From positions 28,174,183 to 28,238,182 of the forward strand of contig CM046347.1 of NCBI GenBank assembly GCA_025403435.1: a DNA stretch of 64,000 nt. Direction: 5' to 3'. This document shows, in pieces, positions 36,857 to 49,070 of this stretch. Position numbers and translations under genes: made by a program. The notes below the pieces were generated by a model that was not told the origin of the DNA, did no database searches, and was given only the letters and a program-made list of their open reading frames with translations. How positions within the stretch are numbered: the stretch's first letter is position 1; every line of letters starts with the position of its first letter. The DNA is from Artocarpus heterophyllus. Its lineage: Eukaryota > Streptophyta > Magnoliopsida > Rosales > Moraceae.

Positions 36857-38569
36857 TTTTTAATCTATAATAAAGAATCATATACCAAACATAAGCAAAC
36901 ATACAACAATAATTTAATAAGATAACACAATTATGTAAAAACATACACATATGTTTATGTGTCAAAACCTTAAAAATATCACAACCTTACAATGATAATT
37001 CCTAACTTAGAATTCAACAAGCTCCTAGGGGAGTTATGCCAAATTCAATCAGGAACACGGATACCCTCCTGATTAATATATCCCATCTAGGACTCGTATA
37101 AGACAACATATATTAATAATTGTTTCTTTAGCTATTAATTTTATTGACAAAGCTCCTAGGGGAGGTTAATAATAAAATTAATATGAGTGTGTAACCATCA
37201 TTTCAATATTTTATCCATGATTTATAACCACCACCTACGGGCGTGCAACCATAAATCATGCTAAAATACCTTATCTTCTCGAAGATCCAATCTAGTACAT
37301 GATAGAAATCCCTTCCTAGAGGTCGAGACCACTATGTGCGACCTATGGACCAACGATAGAGGCCTTAGGTCCTCTCTTCGAAAACCTTCTCCCACTATAT
37401 ATTTTAAAATCAAGGTTTTATTTTAAAAGACATGCATGAAAAGTTTTAAATGAGCAGCACTCCCTATTCTATATGGCATGTTATCAATATACATGGCAAA
37501 TCATATTATAATATAGACAAGCAAAGCAATCAAGCAAAGCTACAAGCAAAATAATAATAAATAACTGTAATGTTATGGTTCCACCCTGGAGAATAGAAAT
37601 CAAAGGTCACAAAAGAATAATCGAAACATTTTATCAATTCTTCATCCTTGAATCCTCAAGCTGTATCCTTCTTCATATAATGCCCATCTTCAAGTCTTCA
37701 ATTCCATATGAATCGAATACTCTAAATTTTCGGTCATATCCAAATTATAATTTTTCTCAGAATTGTCCCAAAAATAAAATTAAAATTGCATTTTTTTTAC
37801 CTTTTCTAGAAAAATTTCTAGCTCGCTGCTGGCAAGTTGATCTAGATGATTGGCCTGCAGGTCATGACCCAGCAGCCTATCGATCTTCATAGATCGGCCT
37901 GCCGGTTCATGACTAATTGGCCTGTCGAACCAGAAGTTTGGCCTACCACTAGAGCCACTTGATTTCTGTCTCGTTGACTGCCTTCCAAACCTCAAATCTA
38001 GCCTGCTGATCTACGACCATCGGCCTACCGAACCTAAGGGTTCGGCATGCCAACCGAGCAGAAACCACCATTTTTAGAAGATACAGTTTCTAATGCAATT
38101 TATCAATTTTATTTTCAACAATTCAAAAACATAAAATTAGAGACTCAGGGAATACCTGGGAACATCATCATCCATGTTCTAGATCTGCCTTCTAGATCCG
38201 TTTTCTCCAATGATTATTTAATTACAAAATTCTTTCAAATTTAAATTAAATAATAATTCCTAAACGAAGATCATAGTCTGCCATCTAATTGCATGAAAAA
38301 CCTAGATACACATTCTACCCACTAAGGACCCATGACCGTCATAAAGTAGTTAATAAATAAATAATTAAATAATAATTTAATTAACCATAATTAATTAATA
38401 AACATTCACCATATAATCCATGACAACATATAAATATATAGAAACCCTAGTGTGCCAACTCTCTAAAAATTAAATTCAAGCATAGGAGAGATCAAGATCA
38501 CATAATATATACGCATAGCATGATCACAAACTCATAAATTTACATAAAAACCATGGCTTTAATACCAAT
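36857..38569 (-). mobile_element. Copia leader with motif array and primer site
   Basis: A full leader of 1.7 kb. At 37830-38055 there are ten inverted-repeat motifs whose centres are 21, 22, 22, 23, 21, 38, 22, 22 and 22 bp apart, by my count. The primer site (38551-38567) is decayed by two bases (AATACCA context). The remaining sequence is AT-rich, with no convincing frame. Confidence 0.85.
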
Positions 38570-40571
38570 TGTTGGAAAAATATTGTGCAGCGGAATTTTA
38601 AAAATTTTATAGTAGAGTATTTTTCAAAGCACAAGTTTGACACGCTATATACATAAATTAACTAGGTCTTACTAACCTTTAAATGCCAAAAACCTTTCTC
38701 AATCAGTGAAGAGAAGTAATGTTTTAGAAGGACCTCATCCAATTGGCCTTTGTTGCTATTCTCTATCCACGATCGAAGTGAGTGTGGGCTCATACGTATA
38801 GCTCTTCCACTCTCCTTCCACCTAATTAAGAGAACCCAAAGCTAGTGTTCGTGATTTGTGAACAAGAGCTCTTAGGGAGTTTTTAGAATCTTACCAATAG
38901 AGTATCACTCTTAATCTCTCAATTGATCTGAATAATAATGAGACTCACTCCCTTTTTATAGAGATTAGGCCTAGGAGTCAGTCCTTACTAGATAATGCAT
39001 CAGAATCAAATTTGGATCAATATCTAATGAAATCCATGTGAAAATGCGTGATCTTTTTATTGCTCGGTTGGCATGCCGATCTATCAAACCGGCATGCTGA
39101 ACTTGCCCCATCGACAGGCACCTGAGGATCAGCATGCCAAACTGACGATAAAAATCTCAGCGAATCTTTTATTTTTCACCCGAGATTCTATAAGATAAAA
39201 TCTCAATTTTAATTCAAATAATCCAACAAAAAAGTTATCTAATTAAAACAACTTTATCTAGATAGTCTCTAGGAAAATAATTGAATTCCTTATAATTCAA
39301 TAAGTTTATCTTGAATTAATTCAAAATTAATCAAACCGATAAACATGCATGAATTATCTGATCCCGATAATTCAACAAGTTTATCTTGAATCAATTTTGT
39401 CACAAAATCAATTCAACTGATAAACAGACATGAATTATTTGATTCTTCCAAACTTCAGCCAATCTGATAAATCTAACATAAGTCACCAATTATTGAAAAA
39501 GCACGTCGTATCGTTACAGGATTTTATGAGCTAGCAAAGGGGACCTGATGGACCTATATAGTTTAAGCTCCTAATAATTATGAGACCCAATATCCTAGAA
39601 ATACTTTTCATAATTATCAATTCCAACGCTACTCCACTAAAAGCTTGGAGCTGCACTCTCGAACTATATAGAATTACGATGCCTGTATAGCTAAGTCTTC
39701 ATGACATATCATAGTGTATCGTATCCCCATAGTATTATCCATAACCAGCTTAAGGAGAAGTTCTATCTAACCATCCTAATTATTTTTTTCTTATATTCCA
39801 TTATCTCACCATAGGAAAACTTACCATCCAAAGACGATATACCATGCGGCTGCACCTATGTATCCAAATGGTTGAGCGCTCTAGTTTTCCAATTACAGGA
39901 TAACGCATAGAAGAGGATATCACTACTCTTAAAGAGGAGCTATGGAGTCAATATCTATGAATAATGGGTCTACGCTATCAAGAGTCATGACTCTAACGTG
40001 CCAGCATGCGTAACACTATTGAAATGTGGGTGTCACCCTTTGGTACATCAAAAGACACAATTCAAGACAACGGCCCCTATTGATCTCAAGATTAAGATAT
40101 AATACAAATGATTGTCTAAAGTAAATCAATTTGTCGAGACAGAATTATTAATCGAAATCAATTTACTTTATGTCCCAATCCAACGCATCGTCACTTATGA
40201 CAATATGCCAATGTTCTTATTTATGGAGTCTACCTCCGATGGTCAAGACAAACCATCTCCCATTAAGGATATAGACAACATAACAATCTTTGCATGAATA
40301 AAGTGCCCAACTTTATTCCCTCCATTACGGATCTTATGATTTAAACCATCATTTTAAGAATCGTGTCTTTTGCATAATCTGTCCATCATATGCCCAATTC
40401 TTAAAGGTTAGACCGATAGTCTTAGACTTTTATTTGCTTGACATGCATTCAACAAATATGAATGTAAAGAGGACAAGATTTGGTATATAAATAATGAATA
40501 AATTCTTTATTGATAAAAATGTCTCTAAAAACATATTACATTTTTACTCCTTAGGGCGTATACGTCTAACA
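38570..40571 (-). repeat. Copia 5' LTR
   Basis: 2,002 bp, TGTTGG..TCTAACA, belonging to the element with gag at 36856. Its right flank ACAATTATTTG is non-LTR DNA, so this is the outer edge of the copia block. The matching left duplication cannot be seen because the left part of the element is rearranged. Confidence 0.9.
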
Positions 40572-40768
40572 ACAATTATTTGTGATATTTTTTTTTGTTG
40601 CCTGAGCTTGATTGTAATTGTTATTACTATCCTTGAACTATGAACGGGGTAGCTCATGCTTTTGCTCGTTTGGACTTGCTACTAAGTCTTTGTAAAGGAT
40701 AGATGCACTTCATTGCTGGTTGGCTTATAATGTCCTTCAGGATTGTCCCATTTCCTAATGAAATTTAA

Positions 40769-40944
40769 TAGTGTGTTTGGAAATATTGGTTTAAACCATT
40801 AGTTTGAACCATTTTGGTTTAAACACTATAGCATGTGAGAGCTTTATATTATAGCTTACTTTTGCTTTAGACTGTAACATTGAAGCTTTACACTGTAGCA
40901 GTTTAAATGACTAATTTGAACCAATGTTACCAAAGACACACTTA
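40769..40944. mobile_element. MITE-like foldback element, about 176 bp
   Basis: The left end TAGTGTGTTTGGAAATATTG and the reverse complement of the right end TAAGTGTGTCTTTGGTAACA are similar inverted arms, continuing as GGTTTAAA/GGTTCAAA. The flanks TTAA and TTA could be a short TA-rich duplication but are not decisive. There is no coding capacity. Confidence 0.55.
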
Positions 40945-41285
40945 GCTTCCCATCAAAAAAAAAAAAAGCAAAAGGAAAGGGCAAGAAAGGAGTAAAAACA
41001 TAACATTTTCAACCAAAATGGAATCATTTTAAATAACGCACTTCTAATACTAATTTTTGCATATTATAAATAAATGTATACAAATACATTCAAATATATG
41101 TGTGCATATGGACTAGTTTTCAATAGTTGTATTCCCAATAGTTATATTTTCAATAAGGATATATTTTAGCAATTAATGATATGGCATGATAAGAATTTAA
41201 CCTTATATATTATCATAAATATAACCATTGAAACCACACACATACATATATATGTTGGTAATACATAAAAATGTTAAAGGTGCTT

Positions 41286-41600
41286 GTGCTTTTTGTACAA
41301 TTTATCAATGAAGATTTGTTTCCTTTTTTTCCCTTTTCAATTCTTTTTCATTTTTCTTTTGTTTTTCTTCTTTGCCTTCTTCTTTTTGTTTACAATTTAT
41401 ATATTTTGTTATTAGCTTCTTTCTTTAATATCCTTATTTATTTTGTTTTGAAATATACCATCAAAATATTTTTTTCTTCTAATTTATTCCCATTATTTTT
41501 GCTTTTCAATTTTCTTAATGTAGGTTATTTTTTTTCTTTTGGTTTCTTCATTTCTTACAATTTCATATCTTTTGTTTGGTTTTTTTTTTTTTGTTAAGAT
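41286..41600. repeat. Pyrimidine-rich dispersed repeat, copy 1
   Basis: A long T/C-rich stretch that shares ordered words with 61440-61720, including GAAATATACCATCAAAAT, CCCATTATTTTTGCTT and TTTTTTCTTTTGGTTTCTTC-like text. The order and spacing are kept, so it is a repeat and not only low complexity. Class unknown. Confidence 0.5.
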
Positions 41601-41977
41601 AGATGAACTTAAAGCATGTGATGTTTTGTAAAGGACATATTTATGAATTAATAAAATGAAATTTTCATATTATATTCTGTATGCATGTATTATGAATAGT
41701 TTATGAATATCATTGAAATTTCATAATAATCTATGTGATCTTAAATATTGTATATAAGAGTATATATAAGAGGATAATATTTAAGGATGATAAAAGGAAT
41801 AGTCAGTAATATATAATTAATTTTTCAATTAAAGTATGGAATCTTCAACTGAACATTACTAGTGCAAGTCAATTTTATTTAGAATGGAACTATCTTATCT
41901 AAACAATTAGCATAGTAAATCATTAAATGAGTGTACTATACATAATAAGATTATGTAGGACAAGGACATGATGTTAT

Positions 41978-43986
41978 TGTTGGAAAAATAGTGCGCAGCA
42001 GAATTTTAAAAATTTTATATCAGAGTATTTTTCCAAAACACAAGTTTGACATGCTATATGCATAAATTAATCAAATCTTACTAACCTTTGTGTGCCGAAA
42101 AGCTCTTGCAATCAGTGAAGAGAAGTAACGTTCCAGAATAGCCTCAATCAACTGGTCTTCTTTGCTATTCTCTATTCACGATCAGAGTGAGTGTAGGCTC
42201 ACACGTACAGCTCTTCCTCTAGGTGACTCTTCTTCCAACCAATTGAGAGAAGCCAAAGCAAGTGTTTGTGATTTGTGAACAAGAGCTCTTAGGGAGTTTT
42301 TAGATTCTCACTAGTAGAGTATCACTCTTAATCTCTCAATTGATCTAAGTAACTCTTAAGACTTACTCCCTATTTATAGAGGTTGGGTCTAGGGTCAGTC
42401 CTTATCAGATTAGGTCTCAAAATTTGAATCAAAATTAAATTTGGATCAATATCTGACAAAATCCACGTAAAAATGCGTGATCTTATCCTTCGTTGATCGG
42501 CAGGCTGAACAGGCCCCATTGGCAAGCCAAACATGAGGATCGGCATGCCAAACTGCCGATTAATATCTCAACCAATCTTTTATTTTTCACCCGAGATTCT
42601 ATAGGATAAAGTCTTAATTTTAATTCAAATAACCCAATAGAAAAGTTATCTAATTAAAACAACTTTATCTAGATAATCTCTAAGAAAATAAATGAATTCC
42701 TAATAATTCTACAAGTTTATCTTGGTCTAATTTATTCAAAATTAAATCAACCGATAAACAGACAAGAATTATCCGATCTAATAATTCAACAAGTTTATCT
42801 TAAATTAATTTTATCACAAAATTAATTCAACCGATAAACAGATACGAATTATTTGATTCTTCCAAATTTCAACCAATCTAATAAATCTGACATAAGTCAC
42901 CAATTGGTGGAAAAGCACGTCATATCGTTACAGGATGTTGGGAGCTAGCAAAGGGGACCAAATGGACTTCTATAGTTTAAGCTCCCAATAATTACGAAAC
43001 CCAATATCCTAGATATACATTTCATAATTATCAACTCCAATACTACTCCATAAAAAGCTTAGAGCTGCACTCTCGAACTACATAGAATTACGAAGCCCGT
43101 ATAGCTAAGTCTCCATGACATATCATAGTGTATCGTATCCCCATATGATTATCCATAATTGGCTTAAGGACAAGTTATGTCTTACCTTCCCGATTATTTT
43201 TATCTTATGTTCCATTATCTCACCATCGGAAAACTTACCATCCAAAGACAGTATACCAATAGGTTACACCTATGTATCTAAATGGTTGAGTGCTCCAGTT
43301 TTCCAATTATAGGATAACGCATGTAAGAGGATATCACTACTCCTGAAGATGATCTATGGATTCCATATCTATGAATAACAGGTCTACGCTATCAAGAGTC
43401 ATGCCTCTAATGTACCGGCGTGCATACCACTATTAAGATGTGGCTGTCACCCTTTGGTACATCAAAAGACACAAGTCTAGACAACAAGCCCACTATTCAT
43501 CTCAAGATTAAGATACAATACAAATGATCAACTAAAGTGAATCAATTTGCTGAGACAGAATTATTAATCCAAATGTATTCACTTTATGTCCCGATCCAAC
43601 ACATCGTCACCTATAACAACATGCCAATGTTTATATTCATGGAGTCCACCTTCTATGGTTAATACAAACCATCTCCCAGTAAGGATATAGACAACATAGC
43701 AATCTTTACATGAATAAAGCACTCAACTTTATTCCCTCGATTGTGGATCTTATGATTTAGACCATCACCTTAAGAATCGTGTCGTCTGTATAATCTGTCC
43801 ATCATATGCCCAATTCTTAAGGTTTCGACCAATAGTCTTAGACTTTTATTTGCTTAACATACATTCAACAAATATGAACATGAAGAGGACAAGATTTGGT
43901 ATATAAACAATAAATAAATTCTTTATTGATAAAATGTCTCCAAAAACTTATTACATTTTTACTCCTTAGGGCATACATGTCTAACA
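41978..43986 (-). repeat. Copia 3' LTR of a 5'-truncated element
   Basis: 2,009 bp, TGTTGG..TCTAACA, followed by the polypurine tract (43987-43999) and the pol end. The left flank is unique AT-rich DNA (..GATGTTAT). The motif cluster lies at 42495-42560 and a TATA-like box at about 42370. Confidence 0.9.
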
Positions 43987-44000
43987 ATCTCTCACTTGCA

Positions 44001-47000
44001 CTAAGTGAGTAAATATATCAAATCTTGCATCCCCATAGCTTCCACATGCCTTTCGAAGACTCTCCCAGTAAGTGCTTTCGTAAATGGATCAGCTAAATTG
44101 TCCTCTAACGTGATCTTGCACACCATGACATACCCGCCCTCAATGAAGTCCTTTATCACATGATACTTCCGATCATATGCTTACTCTTCTTGTGAAATCT
44201 TGGTTCCTTAGCATTAGCTACCACCACACTATTATCACAGTACAGTGATACTACTGTATCCATACCAGGAACTACCTCAAGATCCCCAAGGAACTTGCGG
44301 AGCCACATTGCTTCTTTTGAAGCATCACTAGCTGCCACATACTCGGCCTCCATCGTTGAATCCAAAGTGCAATCTTGCTTCACACTTCTCCAACTAATGG
44401 CACCGTTGTCCACAGTAAACATAAACCCCGAAGTCGATTTCCTAGAATCTAGACAGGATTGAAAATCTGAGTCAGTGTATCCTAAAGGAGTCAAATCCTC
44501 ACCCGAATACACAAGCATATACCCTCAAGTCCTTCTCAGGTACTTGAAAATATGCTTTACCATAACCCAATGGTTCGGTCCTAGATCCGCCTGAAATCGA
44601 CTTACAATCCCGATCACATAACAAATATCCGGTCGAGTGCAAAGCATGGCATACATGAGACCCACTGCCGAAGCAAAAGGCACCTTCTTCATGTATTCTC
44701 TTTCTTCATAAGACTTTAGAGAGTCTTTCTTAGAAAGAGTTATTCCAGACCTGGATAGTTGCCCACCTTTCTTGGAATCCTGTATTACAAACCACATGAG
44801 AATTTTATCTATGTAGCTGACCTGGGATAAAGCTATCATTTTGTTCTTTCTATCCTGAAAGATCTGAATACCGAGAACAAAATTAGCCTCACCCAAGTCT
44901 TTCATGTCAAACTACTTGGCCAACTATAATTGGACCGATAACAATGCCCCAATGTCATTGCCAATTAGCAGAATGTCATCTACATAGAGCAGTAGAAAAA
45001 CCACCTTCCCATCCTTAATGTGTTTATAAATACATGGCTCATCCACATTTTGTGAGAACCCATAAGTCTTGATTACCTGATATAGTCTTATGTTCCAAGA
45101 ACGGGAAGCCTGCTTAAGTCCATAAATTAACTTTAGCAGCTTACAAGCCTTACCCTCTTGACCCTTGACCTTAAACCCGTCTAGTTGTGTCATATAAATG
45201 GACTCATCAAGATAGCCATTTAGAAAAACCGTCTTAACATCCGTCTGTCAAATCTCGTAGTCGAGAGCGACAGCTATGGACAAGAGAATCTGGATGGATT
45301 TAAGCATGGCTATTGGTGAAAAGGTTTCCTCATAGTAGATTCCTTCCTTTTACGTATAACCTTTAGCTACCAATCTAGCCGTAAAGGTTTTGACCTTTCC
45401 ATCCATGCCTCTTTTTCGCTTGTAGATCCACTTACACCCTATGGGTTTTTCCCCTTCAGGAAGATCCACAAGCTCCTAGACCTTATTAGTCTCCATAGAC
45501 TTCATCTTAGTGTTCATGGCCTCTGTCCAGAGTTTTGAATCAACATCCTCTATAGCTTCTGCATAAGTGTAAGGATCCTTGTCATGTTCATCCGGTTCAG
45601 CCAAAAAGACTTTCCCATTGAGCATATACCTCTTAGTTCGATGCCTGATCCTCCCACTACACCGAAGCCTCTTAGGTTGTTGTTCAGGTTTGTTTGGTTT
45701 TTCTACACTGATCAGAACGGATTCATTCGGAACCTCCAGAGTGATCGGATCACTCCTTAACTCCTTAAGCACTAATTTGCTTTGAGGTTTAAAGTCGTCC
45801 ATATAACTCTCATCAACGAATGTTGCATTAGTTGAAACCACGACTTTATTTTCCTTTGGGTTATAGAAATAACCCCCTTTAGTCCCTTTTGGATATCCTA
45901 CAAACACGTAAACTTTTGAACGTGCTTCCAACTTATTTGGATCCTTAAACAAGACATGCGGCAGACATCCCCATATGCGAATATGGTTTAAGGATGTCTT
46001 CCTGCCTATCGACAACTCATGAGGAGTTTTAAGGACCGATTTTCAAGGCACATTGTTCAAAAGATAATATGTGGTTTGTAGTGCATATCCCCAAGAAGAT
46101 AAAGGCGATCATGAATAACTCATCATAGACTTGATCATGTCCAATAAAGTCCTATTTCTTCTCTCCGCTATGCCATTCTGCTATGGAGTGCCTGGTATAG
46201 TCAAATGGGATAAAATCTCATTCTCTAATAAGTGTCCCAAGAACTCTTCAAAAAGGTATTCTCCACCTCCATCCGATCGAAGTGCCTTTATGGGTCTACC
46301 TAATTGCTTTTCCACTTTAGCTTGAAACTCCCTGAACTTGTCAAAAGTTTCGCTTTTGTGGTGCATTAGGTACACATAACCATATTTTGAGTAATCGTCA
46401 ATAAAAGTGATGAAGTACTCATACCCTCCTCGTGCTCAAATGTTCATCAGTCCACAAACATCACTATGCACAAGTTCTAGAACCCCTTCGGCCCTATTAC
46501 CCTTAGACCCGAATGGACTTTCGCTTATTTTACCCTCTAAACAAGATTCACATTGAGGTATAGGTTCCACCTTTAGGTGACTTAAAGTTCCATCCCTTGC
46601 CAGCCTTTGAATCCTATTCAGGTCAATATGACCAAGGCGCAAATGCCAAAGATAAGTCTTATTAGAGTGAGAAGTTTTAAGTCTTTTAGAGTTATTATCA
46701 TTCATCTTAGCATTAAGCAATAAGTCCATGTTAGGTTTGATAAAATATAGATTATTTTGCATCTATCCAAAGCAGATAAAAGATATGTTTTTACGAATCA
46801 CCACTTTATCATTAAAAGAAACCAAATAGGAGTCCTTAAATAAACAAGCTACAGAAATTAAATTCCTTTTAAATTTACGAACATAAAAACAATCTTGCAA
46901 AAATAAATTCCTATAATTATCAAAACAAAGATGGACGTCTCCTGCTACTTCCACTGAGACCAAGGATCCATCGCCCATCCAAAGCGTGAAGTCTTCATGC

Positions 47001-47280
47001 AGCAGACTTCTCATTTCTTTGAACCCCTACAGAGAAACACAAACATGATTAGTTGCACCAGAATCTATGACCCAAATGTCATTGGATTCCTCAACCAAAA
47101 AAGTTTCTAAATACAGAAGATCACAGCTGCCTCCTTTGGAAAGGAAGTCCTTGCAATACTTCTTGATGTGCCTGACCTTCTCACAGAAGAAGCACTTAAG
47201 CTTCTCGGGTTTTTCTTTTTCTTTTTCTTGCTCTTGGTGCTAGCAGGAATAGAAGACTTCTCGTTCTTGGCCCGTTGCTT
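44001..47280 (-). pseudogene. Copia gag(part)-protease-integrase-RT-RNase H, one frame, 5'-truncated
   Basis: Nearly complete pol in a single minus-strand frame broken by stops. Zinc knuckle CFFCEKVRHIKKYC (near 47160); GAG-pre-integrase (46560-46680); integrase core with LVHSDVCG, ALRSDGGGEYL and AERRNR (46090-46480); RT with YVDDILLIGND (near 44970); RNase H with YTDSDFQSCLDSRKSTSGF, STMEAEYVAAS and YCDNS (44200-44500). A 1-bp deletion near 44175 shifts the last 55 codons. The 5' end is lost at 47280, inside gag, where unrelated DNA starts. The catalytic residues I can see are kept. Confidence 0.9.
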
Positions 47281-47588
47281 TTTATTTACTCAGTACATAT
47301 TTAAGTATCTAATCCTATCCCTTTAATTTTGGAGACATAGTGAAGTAAGTAGCTATGAATTTTAACATTACAAGGTCGAATCAATTCCTTCTTTAACGAA
47401 AAGAAGATAGATAATTCTCTTGTGTATTGATTCGGGTCTTGAATAATATGAGCGTCTAGGTCATGATTAAGTTCATGGATTTATTATTCAATAAAGAATC
47501 AATGGCACTCAAAAATAAAGAATTAATTAGAAAGGTTAACGAATTTTGCCTAACTCTAATTATGAATTATATATGGAGGATCAATTTA
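47281..47588. other. AT-rich DNA left of the solo gypsy LTR
   Basis: Sequence continuous with 60239 onward once the gypsy LTR is removed. No gene. The style (AT-rich with ATTAATTAA-type words and a conserved-looking AAGTAAGTAGCTATG block) resembles the upstream part of an older LTR, but this is a guess. Confidence 0.4.
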
Positions 47589-49070
47589 TGTAACGCCCCT
47601 TTTTCGGACGTCATAGATGTCGTTACATTCTTACATTCATACTTATTTAACTCAAAACATAAATATGAATACAAAACTTAAACGATACTTTTAATTGTAA
47701 AAGTAATTAAACATACTTAACTAGGATCCATTCATACGTTTTTTTTTTTATATATAACTTAACATTGTTAAATCACATGCTAAACTCATTCCATGTCATA
47801 ATTTATTCAATTATACTTTAAATTAATCATGAACTTATTTTAATAATATAGATACACCAAGTTGTAAAATCAGGACTTATAAAAATATCACATCATATCT
47901 CATTATTCATCACATTATTTAAAGTTTACTTACTCCCACAGTTCGGTAGGCTGAACTAGGGACTTCGGCAGGCCGGAGTTCCCTCAACCTACAGGCCGGC
48001 AAAGGCTTTGCAAAACTGGCTTAAAAACTCATCATCGTTCGGTAGCCCGAAAATGTGATCGGTTGGCCGACCAAGGATGTTCGGCAGGCCGACCTAGCCA
48101 AAATCATTGAGAAAACTTAATTTTTTAAAAAAACAAAACCATCCTTTCATAAAAATGTGAAAGTTCATAATACTTAAAATAATGAAATAAAATATAAAAC
48201 ATAGTTCAAGAATCCTTTAAATATTTATCATAAAAAAAGAATGTGTTCAAAATATGAAACTTGATTTAAAATATAAAAACGTTATTCTTGGCGTGCTTTC
48301 GGTTACAATTCATCATGCTTAGTGCTCACATGCCTTCCTATGTCGTCCGCCTAATCCATGATTTTCTTACCCTTATCTGCAACATGACATAAAACATAGT
48401 TAAGCTAATGCTTAGTAAGTACATATAATTCTCACAATTTAAAACATTACATAACATCATCATCATCATTGTCATCATATCATAAAAGTGCCTTAAGCAC
48501 AATTTCATAGAAACACATCTTTCATTGCATTGACCATTTAAAAACTTATTCCATTTTATCTTAAGGGCCCAAGTGTTGCACCATGAACATCATTGTAGGT
48601 GCGCCGTCATGAGAGGAGAAGGGTAGCTAATTGCAAACCAAACATGACATCATAACATTTCATTTCATAACATTGGTGTGCAACACTTATTAGATGATAC
48701 ATATATATATATAATTTTCATGCTATAAAACATATCAACATCATACATGCATAACTTTAAATCATGAAAATCTTTCATAAGAAATCCTTTAAGGAAAATA
48801 ACCATAAAATCATCATGAATACCATTGTGAACATATCATCAAACCTTGAAAAAGGTGTCATGTTGCAGGTGAGAATGTACTTACCTTTAAGCTAGCTTAC
48901 TTAACCTTTATACGAGTTGGTGACGACGCCGCAGTCTCGAAGTGCTCGTTCCTTTGTGTGTTCATGTCATATTTTCCATTTAAAATACAATAAAATCAAT
49001 ACTTAACATCACAGCATAAATCATCCATTCATATAACATTCATTCATATAACATTTATAGATACATTCAT

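Larger units (their letters stand above)
40572..41977. other. AT-rich non-LTR DNA between two copia blocks
   Basis: No gene is visible. It holds a small foldback element (40769-40944), a poly-A run at about 40955-40968, TA-rich sequence, and a T/C-rich stretch (41286-41600). An open frame across the T/C-rich stretch is Phe/Leu-rich only because of base composition. Confidence 0.6.

Noticed and set aside
41271..41597. Phe/Leu-rich frame resembling a membrane protein (also near 61677, 62317, 62613)
   Set aside because: Explained by T-rich composition; no start context, conserved motif or homologous length.
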